Under the pieces are notes generated by a model. The model had not been told where the DNA came from, did no database searches, and was given only the letters and a program-made list of their open reading frames with translations. The translations under genes and the position numbers were made by a program. From the NCBI GenBank assembly GCA_017940955.1, contig JAGAXP010000068.1:1-12000 (forward strand): a stretch of 12,000 nucleotides of DNA, read 5' to 3'. Below are positions 1 through 5,077 of the stretch, one piece after another; positions within the stretch are counted from its first letter, which is position 1, and every line of letters begins with the position of its first letter. Source of the DNA: Oribacterium sp. (GTDB lineage Bacteria > Bacillota_A > Clostridia > Lachnospirales > Lachnospiraceae).

Positions 1-99
1 ATTGTCAGCTATTTTATTACTGAAGAGGCGTTCAGGTCCTTGCAGGATTCTCCGCCGGCAATCCATACTAACTGATAATAAGCTAAGGAATAGAAAAGA

Positions 100-1284
100 A
101 TGAATGAAAATATATTATTTATAGAATTGAATGTGCTGTGTGTAACCGTATTGGCTTTGATCCTAAAAAAGGTCGTTTCAGGTTTTAGAAGGAGTGACAG
201 GGTTAATGTTTCATTTACGAGGGTTCTCACAGCGCATATTTTTATGACAGTTTTTATATGTGTGACAGAGCTGCTCAGCAGTTTCGGAGGACTTGGTAAA
301 GATTACAGAAATCTGATCCTGATATCCAGAACCTTATGCGATATAACAGTTTATCTGGCTGTTTACAGCTGGATATCATTTATTATAAAAACTGAGAAAC
401 CTTCCTATGAAAGAGATAAAAAGGGAGAGCTTTTCTGGGCGATGCCCTTTGTGGGATTGACAGCATTATCCTTATATTCCCCATTTACAAGGATGTTTTT
501 TTACATCGATGGCAGTGGAATGCTTCATAACGGAGAGCTTGCTTTATTCCAAAAAGTGGTAGTTTATATGACGGCTTTGCTTGCATCTTCCACCTGTTTC
601 AGCAATTCGAAAAAATGTGATGACAGTGATAAAAGAAAACTGGTTGCAAGCATAGCGTTATATCCGGTTCTTCCTTTTATTGCGTCTGTTACGGAGCTTT
701 ACATCACCTCCTGTCTGGTGCCTGCAGCGTCAATGCTTATGCTTTTGACCATATATTTCAATAAGCAGGAGATGATGGTCTGCAAGGATCCGCTTACACA
801 GCTAAACAATAGGACAAGACTGCTAAGGTATCTGGAAGAACGGATGGAAACAGGCAAGAATGGTCTTTATGCCATTATGATGGATATAAACCATTTTAAA
901 GATATAAATGATCACTATGGTCATGTTGAAGGCGATAAGATGATTGTTTACGTGGCTGATTCAATAAGGTCTGTTCTTGATAAGGTTCCGCGAAAAACAT
1001 TTCTGGCAAGATACGGTGGAGATGAGTTCATACTGATCGTCAATATGGACTCGGAAGGAGACATTAAAAACCTGATAAAGGCAATAAAAAGGAAGGTCGG
1101 AAGTTTCGGACCGGGATTAAAGAAGATACCTTTGTCAATTGCCTGTGGTTATGTTAAATATGATAAGAAATATTGCGATATAGACAGCTTTATTGAAGCT
1201 GCTGATGAGGCAATGTACAGGGATAAATACAAGAACAGAAATGATGATTCCGATATTATGTTGGGACAGGCCTTGTCGAGCTGA
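100..1284 (+). CDS. Membrane-bound diguanylate cyclase (GGDEF domain protein)
   Basis: This 394-residue protein probably makes the second messenger cyclic di-GMP from two GTP at the cytoplasmic face of the membrane. Hydrophobic segments at about residues 4-24, 42-64, 75-97, 112-128, 150-167 and 182-220 suggest six or more membrane spans. A GGDEF domain follows from about residue 228 to 380. Its family marks are DPLTQLNNR (230-238), MMDINHFKDIN (260-270, with the metal-binding Asp262), the active-site loop RYGGDEF (304-310) and ADEAMYRDK (368-376). The GGDEF loop is intact, so catalysis is likely. The RxxD product-inhibition site expected five residues before GGDEF is absent (PRKT is found there). 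The start is supported by AAGGA at 85-89. The N-terminal membrane region is not one I can name as a sensor family, so its signal is unknown. It appears to be a single-gene unit. Confidence 0.93.
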   Translation: MNENILFIELNVLCVTVLALILKKVVSGFRRSDRVNVSFTRVLTAHIFMTVFICVTELLSSFGGLGKDYRNLILISRTLCDITVYLAVYSWISFIIKTEKPSYERDKKGELFWAMPFVGLTALSLYSPFTRMFFYIDGSGMLHNGELALFQKVVVYMTALLASSTCFSNSKKCDDSDKRKLVASIALYPVLPFIASVTELYITSCLVPAASMLMLLTIYFNKQEMMVCKDPLTQLNNRTRLLRYLEERMETGKNGLYAIMMDINHFKDINDHYGHVEGDKMIVYVADSIRSVLDKVPRKTFLARYGGDEFILIVNMDSEGDIKNLIKAIKRKVGSFGPGLKKIPLSIACGYVKYDKKYCDIDSFIEAADEAMYRDKYKNRNDDSDIMLGQALSS

Positions 1285-1428
1285 AGCAGTTCGGGAGGGT
1301 TGATCATATAAGTCGTGCAAAGGAGCCGATCAGACCTGAATCTGTATGTCAGAGATAAACGGCGAAAAGCATGCGTTTAAAGAGCCGGTTTGATTGACAT
1401 TCTACCATGCTTTATTATCAAAAATAAA

Positions 1429-1473
1429 AAAAGAACACCTGAGTCCAATAGGGATGGACTCAGGTGTTCTTTT
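1429..1473. terminator. Bidirectional rho-independent terminator
   Basis: A perfect 19-bp stem (1429-1447 with 1455-1473) closes a 7-base loop. The stem base is A-rich on the left and T-rich on the right. The minus-strand transcript gets the stronger T tract (seven T, then A, then more T), which fits termination of the convergent small gene at 1500-1715. On the plus strand the stem ends in TTTT and can serve the GGDEF gene. Confidence 0.85.
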
Positions 1474-1499
1474 GATGGGACACTATTTAAGTAGATAAT

Positions 1500-1715
1500 T
1501 TAATAGTTAGCAACACGTTTCATGGGCTTCTGAACTCTGCGGTTCTGTTTTGACCCTTTAAGTATCGTAAAAGATTTTGAAGACATTCTTTTACGACGTA
1601 CCCTTTCAACAGGATCGGACTCGGAAACAAAAAGTGAAAGAACTGCATCAAGAATATAGTATCCTATGGATGCAATTGCAAAAAACAGAATAAGATTCAT
1701 AAATAGATTTTCCAT
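1500..1715 (-). CDS. Small single-span membrane protein, function unknown
   Basis: This 71-residue protein is not one I recognise. It has one hydrophobic segment at about residues 4-30, an acidic patch (SESDPVE), then a strongly basic tail with RRKR, KGSKQNRR and KPMKR. By the positive-inside rule the tail should lie in the cytoplasm, where it could meet membrane lipids, nucleic acid or an acidic partner. Reality as a gene is supported by a strong Shine-Dalgarno site (minus-strand GGGAGG, plus positions 1720-1725), correct spacing to ATG, and a strong minus-strand terminator just beyond its stop. It is convergent with the GGDEF gene and stands alone. The function is left open. Confidence 0.7.
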   Translation of the reverse strand: MENLFMNLILFFAIASIGYYILDAVLSLFVSESDPVERVRRKRMSSKSFTILKGSKQNRRVQKPMKRVANY

Positions 1716-1924
1716 ATTGCCCTCCCTGCAAAAATATAATTTTCATGTTATCTTCATCGCCAACAATAAAAAGAATATAAGCTATTTATGAAATATGTAT
1801 AAATCTTGTATGAAAAAAGAAAGAATTGGAGCTTATAACACAATAGATAGTGGTGAGGCATTTTTTTAGGGAAATCAATGAATTAACCAACAGAATATTG
1901 TATACATAAAGCTGGTTGTGAATG
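1716..1924. other. Intergenic, no gene seen
   Basis: This AT-rich stretch lies upstream of the minus-strand small gene. I see no ORF with a ribosome binding site and no convincing promoter match at proper spacing, although the minus-strand promoter of the small membrane protein should be here. Translation in all frames is short. Confidence 0.4.
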
Positions 1925-1955
1925 TTGCACAATTTGAAAATCAAAAATTGTGCAA
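1925..1955. promoter_or_regulatory. 11-bp inverted repeat upstream of a promoter
   Basis: TTGCACAATTT at 1925-1935 is matched by its exact reverse complement at 1945-1955, with nine bases between. It sits 14 bases upstream of a consensus -35 box. It is not followed by a T tract, so a protein-binding site (activator or repressor) is more likely than a terminator. Confidence 0.45.
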
Positions 1956-1964
1956 ATTTAAAAA

Positions 1965-1998
1965 CACGATTGACAGCAGATAATCGTGATGTTAGTAT
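1965..1998 (+). promoter_or_regulatory. Sigma-A-type promoter with overlapping operator-like dyad
   Basis: A perfect -35 box TTGACA (1970-1975) is followed after 17 bases by TAGTAT (1993-1998, four of six matches to TATAAT). The dyad CACGATT (1965-1971) / AATCGTG (1982-1988) overlaps the -35 box and spacer, which is a typical place for a repressor site. The transcript would start just before the first 33-bp repeat and read through both repeats to the 25-codon frame at 2123. Confidence 0.5.
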
Positions 1999-2005
1999 AC
2001 GACAC

Positions 2006-2038
2006 CGTTACAGGTCGTTTGAGACGACAGACAGTTAG
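2006..2038 (+). repeat. 33-bp direct repeat, copy 1
   Basis: The segment begins CGTTACAGGTCG and ends GACAGACAGTTAG. It recurs at 2071-2103 with one T/C difference at position 13. It contains a short dyad, GTCGT-TTGAG-ACGAC, able to form a 5-bp hairpin in RNA. Identity stops sharply at both edges. Confidence 0.75.
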
Positions 2039-2048
2039 CGGTCACCTA

Positions 2049-2062
2049 AAGAGAAACCTCTT
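2049..2062 (+). other. Small hairpin in the inter-repeat spacer
   Basis: AAGAG (2049-2053) can pair with CTCTT (2058-2062) around an AAAC loop. It lies in the 32-base interval between the two 33-bp repeats, so a transcript of this leader would hold three small hairpins in a row. The stem is only 5 bp, so the evidence is modest. Confidence 0.35.
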
Positions 2063-2070
2063 CTCATGGT

Positions 2071-2103
2071 CGTTACAGGTCGCTTGAGACGACAGACAGT
2101 TAG
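2071..2103 (+). repeat. 33-bp direct repeat, copy 2
   Basis: This is the second copy of the repeat at 2006-2038, with 32 of 33 bases identical and a centre-to-centre period of 65 bp. The single change (C for T) breaks the top pair of the internal dyad. It ends 19 bases before the ATG of the 25-codon frame, so the pair sits in the leader of that possible transcript. Confidence 0.75.
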
Positions 2104-2122
2104 TTAACAGAAAGGATTTGTT

Positions 2123-2200
2123 ATGAAGACATTATTCCGTTTTTTAAATGATCTTTCAGATTGTGTACGTTTTGTTAATGAGTACAGATGGGAGAGATGA
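2123..2200 (+). CDS. Possible 25-residue peptide
   Basis: The frame reads from ATG to TGA for 25 residues, beginning MKTLFRFLNDLSD and ending in NEYRWER. AAAGGA at 2111-2116 is a fair ribosome binding site six bases from the ATG, and the promoter at 1970-1998 points this way. I do not recognise the peptide. It could be a genuine small protein or leader peptide, or the surviving 5' end of a decayed gene, because the +1 frame continues open just past its stop. Confidence 0.35.
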   Translation: MKTLFRFLNDLSDCVRFVNEYRWER

Positions 2201-2432
2201 CTCCCCATCATACAATAAAGATTTATTGCCGATCACAGACAATTTGTTTGACATCGCGTAGGGAGTATGTGAATTATCGGATGTTGATGAAAACGTACTT
2301 CGGCGGTGAGCAGGATGTGATTTAAGAGCTCATTTGTCATGCATACCGTATTGCCAGTATACGTTCCGAAACAAATATATTCACCACTACAGAAATAAGT
2401 ACATGATCATATCTCCTCTGCCAGGGAGATAA
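2190..2432 (+). pseudogene. Possible decayed reading frame
   Basis: In the frame shifted by +1 from the 25-codon ORF, a protein-like stretch runs to TAA at 2430-2432, broken only by TAG at 2259 and TGA at 2307. Pieces read DSPSYNKDLLPITDNLFDIA, then ELSDVDENVLRR, then a segment rich in Tyr, His and Arg ending ISPLPGR. This could be the frameshifted remainder of a gene starting at 2123. I recognise no family, and two stops in 80 codons is not far from chance for AT-rich DNA, so the call is weak. Confidence 0.22.
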
Positions 2433-2616
2433 AATCTCCATAGTATTACGTTTCTTTTCTACCCCTTTCAAATATATTCTTTCCTTTTATACGTTTTCCG
2501 GAAAGTTTTATAGCTTAAATCTTTAGAGGTGAAAAAAGGAAATAGTTGAGGATCCATATAACTATTGTATGTATGATGAGCTGTTAAAGCACTGCTGACA
2601 ATTTCTGTTTTTATAA
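2433..2616. other. Intergenic, no gene seen
   Basis: I see no ORF with a ribosome binding site in this stretch. A small 7-bp hairpin (TATCTCC paired with GGAGATA, near 2410-2431) overlaps its left edge, and the palindrome TTTCCGGAAA is near 2500. Neither fits a known RNA element I can name. Confidence 0.35.
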
Positions 2617-2674
2617 AAAGAGGAGCTTATGCAGCGAAGGATTTCAGTATCCTTTGATGCATAAGCTCCTCTTT
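2617..2674. terminator. Long hairpin, terminator-like
   Basis: A perfect 17-bp stem (2617-2633 with 2658-2674) encloses a 3-by-3 internal loop and a further 6-bp stem (2637-2642 with 2649-2654). The A-run on the left gives a T tract on the minus strand, while the plus strand has only a short TTT. It may end transcription in both directions before the HAD gene. It also overlaps the farthest upstream in-frame TTG (2654) of that gene, which argues against that start. Confidence 0.6.
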
Positions 2675-2676
2675 GA

Positions 2677-2685
2677 TGCTATAAT
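2677..2685 (+). promoter_or_regulatory. Extended -10 promoter for the HAD phosphatase gene
   Basis: TGCTATAAT is a perfect -10 box (2680-2685) with the TGn extension. No good -35 box lies 16-18 bases upstream, where the hairpin stem sits; extended -10 promoters tolerate this. Transcription would begin near 2692, giving a leader of about 60 bases to the TTG at 2753. Confidence 0.5.
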
Positions 2686-2752
2686 TCAGTTGTCGATTTT
2701 ATATAAAGAAAATCAACTATTCTGGTTCAATGATTTATCAGGGGGGTTAATT

Positions 2753-4006
2753 TTGGAACGGGAAACCACTACATCTATAGTATGGAAATATATAGCCATA
2801 GTGCTCATCGCAGTAACGATAGCTCTGGCAGTTGCCATGATCACACTTACAAACAGCAAGCTTAAGTCCCGTACAGTGGCAGAAGAAACAACAGCTGCCG
2901 TGTCGGAGAACATTCAGGAAAGTGTTTCGGAGACTGTTCCGGAGACAGTTCCCGAAACAGAAGCACCGGTGGAGCTTTCTGCAGCGGAAATGGCCATCGA
3001 AACCGGCAACAGCATGCTTAGCTACTGGACAGATTCAGCCCTGGCCAGGCAGCAGATTATATCCTATATGGCTGAGATTACAGATGAGAACAGTCCGAAT
3101 TTCATACCGGCAGATCGCCGTATAGCGGTTTTTGACTTTGACGGAACATTATTCTGCGAGACAGATCCAAATTACTTCTGGTACAACCTGCTGGTTTATC
3201 GTGTTCTTGAGGATGAGAGTTACAAGGGTAAGGCAAGTAAGTTTGAAAAAGCAACCGCTAAAAAAATCGTTGATCTCAATGAAAAAGGTAAAAAATCAAA
3301 TAATCTTCCCATGGATCAGGCCAAGAGCATTGCATCCTCCTTTGCAGGAATGACACCGGAGGAGTTTGATGCTTATGTTCAGAATTTCAAAGCATTACCC
3401 ATGCCGGGTTACAACGGGCTTCTGAGAGGAGACAGCTGGTATCTTCCCATGCTGCAGATTGTTGATTATCTTCAGGCCAATGATTTCACCGTTTATATCG
3501 TAAGCGAATCTGACAGATTTATAGTTCGAAGCATCGTGAAGAATTCTCCTCTTAATGTTCCCATGCGGCAGATAATCGGTTCCGACGAAAGCGTCGTTGC
3601 CACCGGACAGGATGATGAGGATGGCTTGGAATATACATTCACCGGTAAGGACAAAGTTATCCTTGGAGGGAAATTCCTGAGAGGGAATGTTAACATGAAC
3701 AAGACAACTGCCATCATTCAGGAGATAGGAGTGCAGCCGGTACTTTCTTTCGGTAACACCATGAACGATGCCAGCATGGCTATGTATACCATTACCGAAA
3801 ATCCATACAAGAGCCTTGCTTTCATGCTCTGCTGTGACGATCTTGAAAGAGAAAACGGAAACACTGATAAGGCCAATGCCATGTATCAGAACTGTGCCGA
3901 ATATAACTGGATTCCGGTTTCCATGAAGAATGACTGGACCACCATTTACGGCGACAGTGTTACGAAGAAAGTCGGGGTAGATGAAGCCCTGGCTCCCTCA
4001 GCATGA
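2753..4006 (+). CDS. Membrane-anchored HAD-superfamily phosphatase
   Basis: This 417-residue protein is likely an extracellular phosphohydrolase of the haloacid dehalogenase superfamily. Residues 13-33 are a hydrophobic anchor, and about 34-75 are a Thr/Glu/Ser/Pro-rich stalk with SETVPETVPETE. The catalytic domain begins near residue 120. Motif I is FDFDGT (nucleophile Asp128, general acid Asp130), motif II is the Ser of YIVSES (Ser251), motif III is probably Lys317 in MNKTTAI, and motif IV is FGNTMND (333-339). There the first acidic residue is Asn335 while Asp339 is kept, as in some SerB-like members. I chose the TTG at 2753 because AGGGGGG (2740-2746) lies six bases before it and because the TTG at 2654 lies inside a hairpin. 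The substrate is unknown; a phosphomonoester outside the cell is inferred from the anchor. It seems to be transcribed alone. Confidence 0.85.
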   Translation: MERETTTSIVWKYIAIVLIAVTIALAVAMITLTNSKLKSRTVAEETTAAVSENIQESVSETVPETVPETEAPVELSAAEMAIETGNSMLSYWTDSALARQQIISYMAEITDENSPNFIPADRRIAVFDFDGTLFCETDPNYFWYNLLVYRVLEDESYKGKASKFEKATAKKIVDLNEKGKKSNNLPMDQAKSIASSFAGMTPEEFDAYVQNFKALPMPGYNGLLRGDSWYLPMLQIVDYLQANDFTVYIVSESDRFIVRSIVKNSPLNVPMRQIIGSDESVVATGQDDEDGLEYTFTGKDKVILGGKFLRGNVNMNKTTAIIQEIGVQPVLSFGNTMNDASMAMYTITENPYKSLAFMLCCDDLERENGNTDKANAMYQNCAEYNWIPVSMKNDWTTIYGDSVTKKVGVDEALAPSA

Positions 4007-4009
4007 AAA

Positions 4010-4021
4010 TGGGGTCAGACC
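4010..4021. repeat. Possible REP-type fragment
   Basis: TGGGGTCAGACC lies four bases after the stop of the HAD gene. Similar GGGGTCAGACC words are common in extragenic repeats of many bacteria, as I recall. Only one copy occurs in this window, so the call is tentative. Confidence 0.25.
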
Positions 4022-4102
4022 ACACTGCAAATTTCTAAAAAAAATCTTTTAAACTGTAAGTGGGTATGACGCCCCGTACACATGAAGTGCTTTATATAAT
4101 CG

Positions 4103-4146
4103 AAAGAGCGTAGATGAAACAATCAAGGGTTCATCCACGCTCTTTT
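4103..4146. terminator. Terminator downstream of the HAD gene
   Basis: AAAGAGCGTAGATGAAAC (4103-4120) pairs with 4129-4145 with one mismatch and one bulge, ending in CTCTTTT on the plus strand. The left arm is preceded by few A residues, so the main direction is plus, ending the HAD transcript. It could also catch read-through from the convergent minus-strand gene. Confidence 0.7.
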
Positions 4147-4179
4147 ATATTGTTTATTAGTCAGCCCGCTTTGTCCACC

Positions 4180-4211
4180 GGGGACGGTTCTCGCCGGAGA
4201 GAACCGTCCCC
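4180..4211. repeat. Perfect 13-bp palindrome, REP-like element
   Basis: GGGGACGGTTCTC (4180-4192) and its exact complement (4199-4211) enclose the loop GCCGGA. There is no T tract on either side, so it is not a standard terminator. The word GGGGACGGTTCT is, to my knowledge, a widespread extragenic palindrome in Clostridia and other phyla, often linked with REP-associated tyrosine transposases. No transposase is in this window. It sits between two convergent genes, which is the usual home for such elements. Confidence 0.6.
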
Positions 4212-4224
4212 GATGGATTATGGA

Positions 4225-4932
4225 TTATTCAAATGCATGAACCGACAGCTCTGTGATATAACCATTGGAATCGAAAGAAGTAGCACAACCGATGGTGCAC
4301 AGTGAAATATATCCGCCTTCATAAAGTGAACCGTACCGCTGCACAATCTGCTGGGCTGTCATGGGGATCGTAGCGCCGGTATTATAGTCATATTTATAAA
4401 CCATGGCGTTCTTTCTTACATACATCGGACCTGTAACCAATGTGTAATAGCCATGCTCACCATACTCATCATAGAAAGCTCCCAAAACATCGCAGTTAGG
4501 TATCTCGTAGTAGGTACCCATGTCGTAAAAGACCGTATCATTGCTTTGGATGATCTGTACCGGGGTTCCGCCATAGCTCCAGGTCATTTCGTCATAGTTG
4601 ATCATATCAGCTACCAGGGGACTGTTGTAAATATACTGTCCTATGGCATTGACAGGCTCCTGTGTGTAACCTGTGCTTGCAGAGGGGCTTCCGTCCCATT
4701 TTCCGCTGGCATCAACATAGTATCCGTCGGGGGTCCAGGAACTCGTATACATGATTCCGTCGCTTCCGACATAGTAGTTTCCTACCCATTGGTTTCTTGC
4801 ATAGGATCCGTCATCCTGCTGATAGTACCAGTTTGTGCCATACTGCATCCACTGACCTGCAAAGGATGTTACTGATAATGCAGCTGCCGCGAGTGCTGTT
4901 GCGGCAATGGTTCTCAAAACTTTTCTGCTCAT
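4225..4932 (-). CDS. Secreted protein with cell-wall-binding-type repeats
   Basis: This 235-residue protein begins with a Sec signal peptide (MSRKVLRTIAATALAAAALS, cleavage likely after SFA near residue 25). Residues about 27-80 carry aromatic and Gly repeats of the choline/cell-wall-binding kind: WMQYGTNWYYQQDDGSYARNQ, then YYVGSDGIMYTSSW, then PDGYYVDASGKW. These should fold as short beta hairpins that hold the protein on the wall. The rest (about 92-235) is rich in Tyr, Gly and Asp, contains Cys147, Cys212 and Cys216, and matches no enzyme family I know. I chose the ATG at 4930-4932 because minus-strand GGGAGG (4939-4944) precedes it and because the longer upstream start would bury the signal peptide. 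A promoter (TTGTCC, 17 bases, TAAAAT) lies upstream. It is a single gene, divergent from the lectin operon. Confidence 0.82.
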   Translation of the reverse strand: MSRKVLRTIAATALAAAALSVTSFAGQWMQYGTNWYYQQDDGSYARNQWVGNYYVGSDGIMYTSSWTPDGYYVDASGKWDGSPSASTGYTQEPVNAIGQYIYNSPLVADMINYDEMTWSYGGTPVQIIQSNDTVFYDMGTYYEIPNCDVLGAFYDEYGEHGYYTLVTGPMYVRKNAMVYKYDYNTGATIPMTAQQIVQRYGSLYEGGYISLCTIGCATSFDSNGYITELSVHAFE

Positions 4933-4972
4933 TACATACCTCCCATCATATATAAATAACTTGTTACTTCCT

Positions 4973-5001
4973 ATTTTAGCTAATCGGCGATATGCGGACA
5001 A
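4973..5001 (-). promoter_or_regulatory. Promoter of the secreted wall-binding protein
   Basis: On the minus strand TTGTCC (4996-5001, four of six) is followed after 17 bases by TAAAAT (4973-4978, five of six). The start point would be about 30 bases upstream of the ribosome binding site. It shares the 145-base divergent intergenic space with the promoter of the lectin lipoprotein gene. Confidence 0.45.
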
Positions 5002-5024
5002 TTATAAAAACAAAGATATTATGT

Positions 5025-5030
5025 TAAAAT
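5025..5030 (+). promoter_or_regulatory. Weak candidate -10 box for the lectin-lipoprotein run
   Basis: TAAAAT (5025-5030, five of six) has only a poor -35 candidate (TTATAA, 17 bases upstream). The start of the long plus-strand gene run must lie in this interval because the neighbour is divergent, but the exact promoter is uncertain. Confidence 0.3.
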
Positions 5031-5051
5031 AAAGCATAAAGTTGTTCAGTG

Positions 5052-5071
5052 TTTCATATATAAGGAAGGGA
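5052..5071 (+). repeat. Leader motif shared with the next gene
   Basis: This 20-base stretch, TTTCATATATAAGGAAGGGA, includes the ribosome binding site of the lectin lipoprotein gene. It matches 6769-6788, upstream of the leucine-rich-repeat gene, at 17 of 20 positions. Confidence 0.45.
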
Positions 5072-5077
5072 AAAATC

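Noticed and set aside
1..75. 3' end of an upstream plus-strand gene
   Set aside because: Frame 1 is open for 24 codons to TGA at 73-75, but two frames are open here by chance length and the sequence matches nothing I know.
9..230. Minus-strand 73-residue ORF
   Set aside because: It overlaps the start and promoter area of the GGDEF gene and shows no ribosome binding site or family signature.
2006..2103. CRISPR array
   Set aside because: Only two repeats and one spacer, no cas genes and no further degenerate copies in the window; the repeats lie in a leader upstream of a ribosome binding site. Kept as a repeat pair, not called CRISPR.
2654..2752. Longer HAD protein starting at TTG 2654
   Set aside because: That start lies within the arm of a long hairpin and upstream of the extended -10 promoter, lacks a ribosome binding site, and puts a 33-residue extension before the membrane anchor.
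4180..4211. Terminator
   Set aside because: The stem is strong but has no T tract on either strand, so it is listed as a palindromic repeat instead.
4933..5001. N-terminal extension of the secreted wall-binding protein
   Set aside because: It would move the signal peptide inward, and the GGGAGG site points to the ATG at 4930-4932. The extension also covers the likely promoter.
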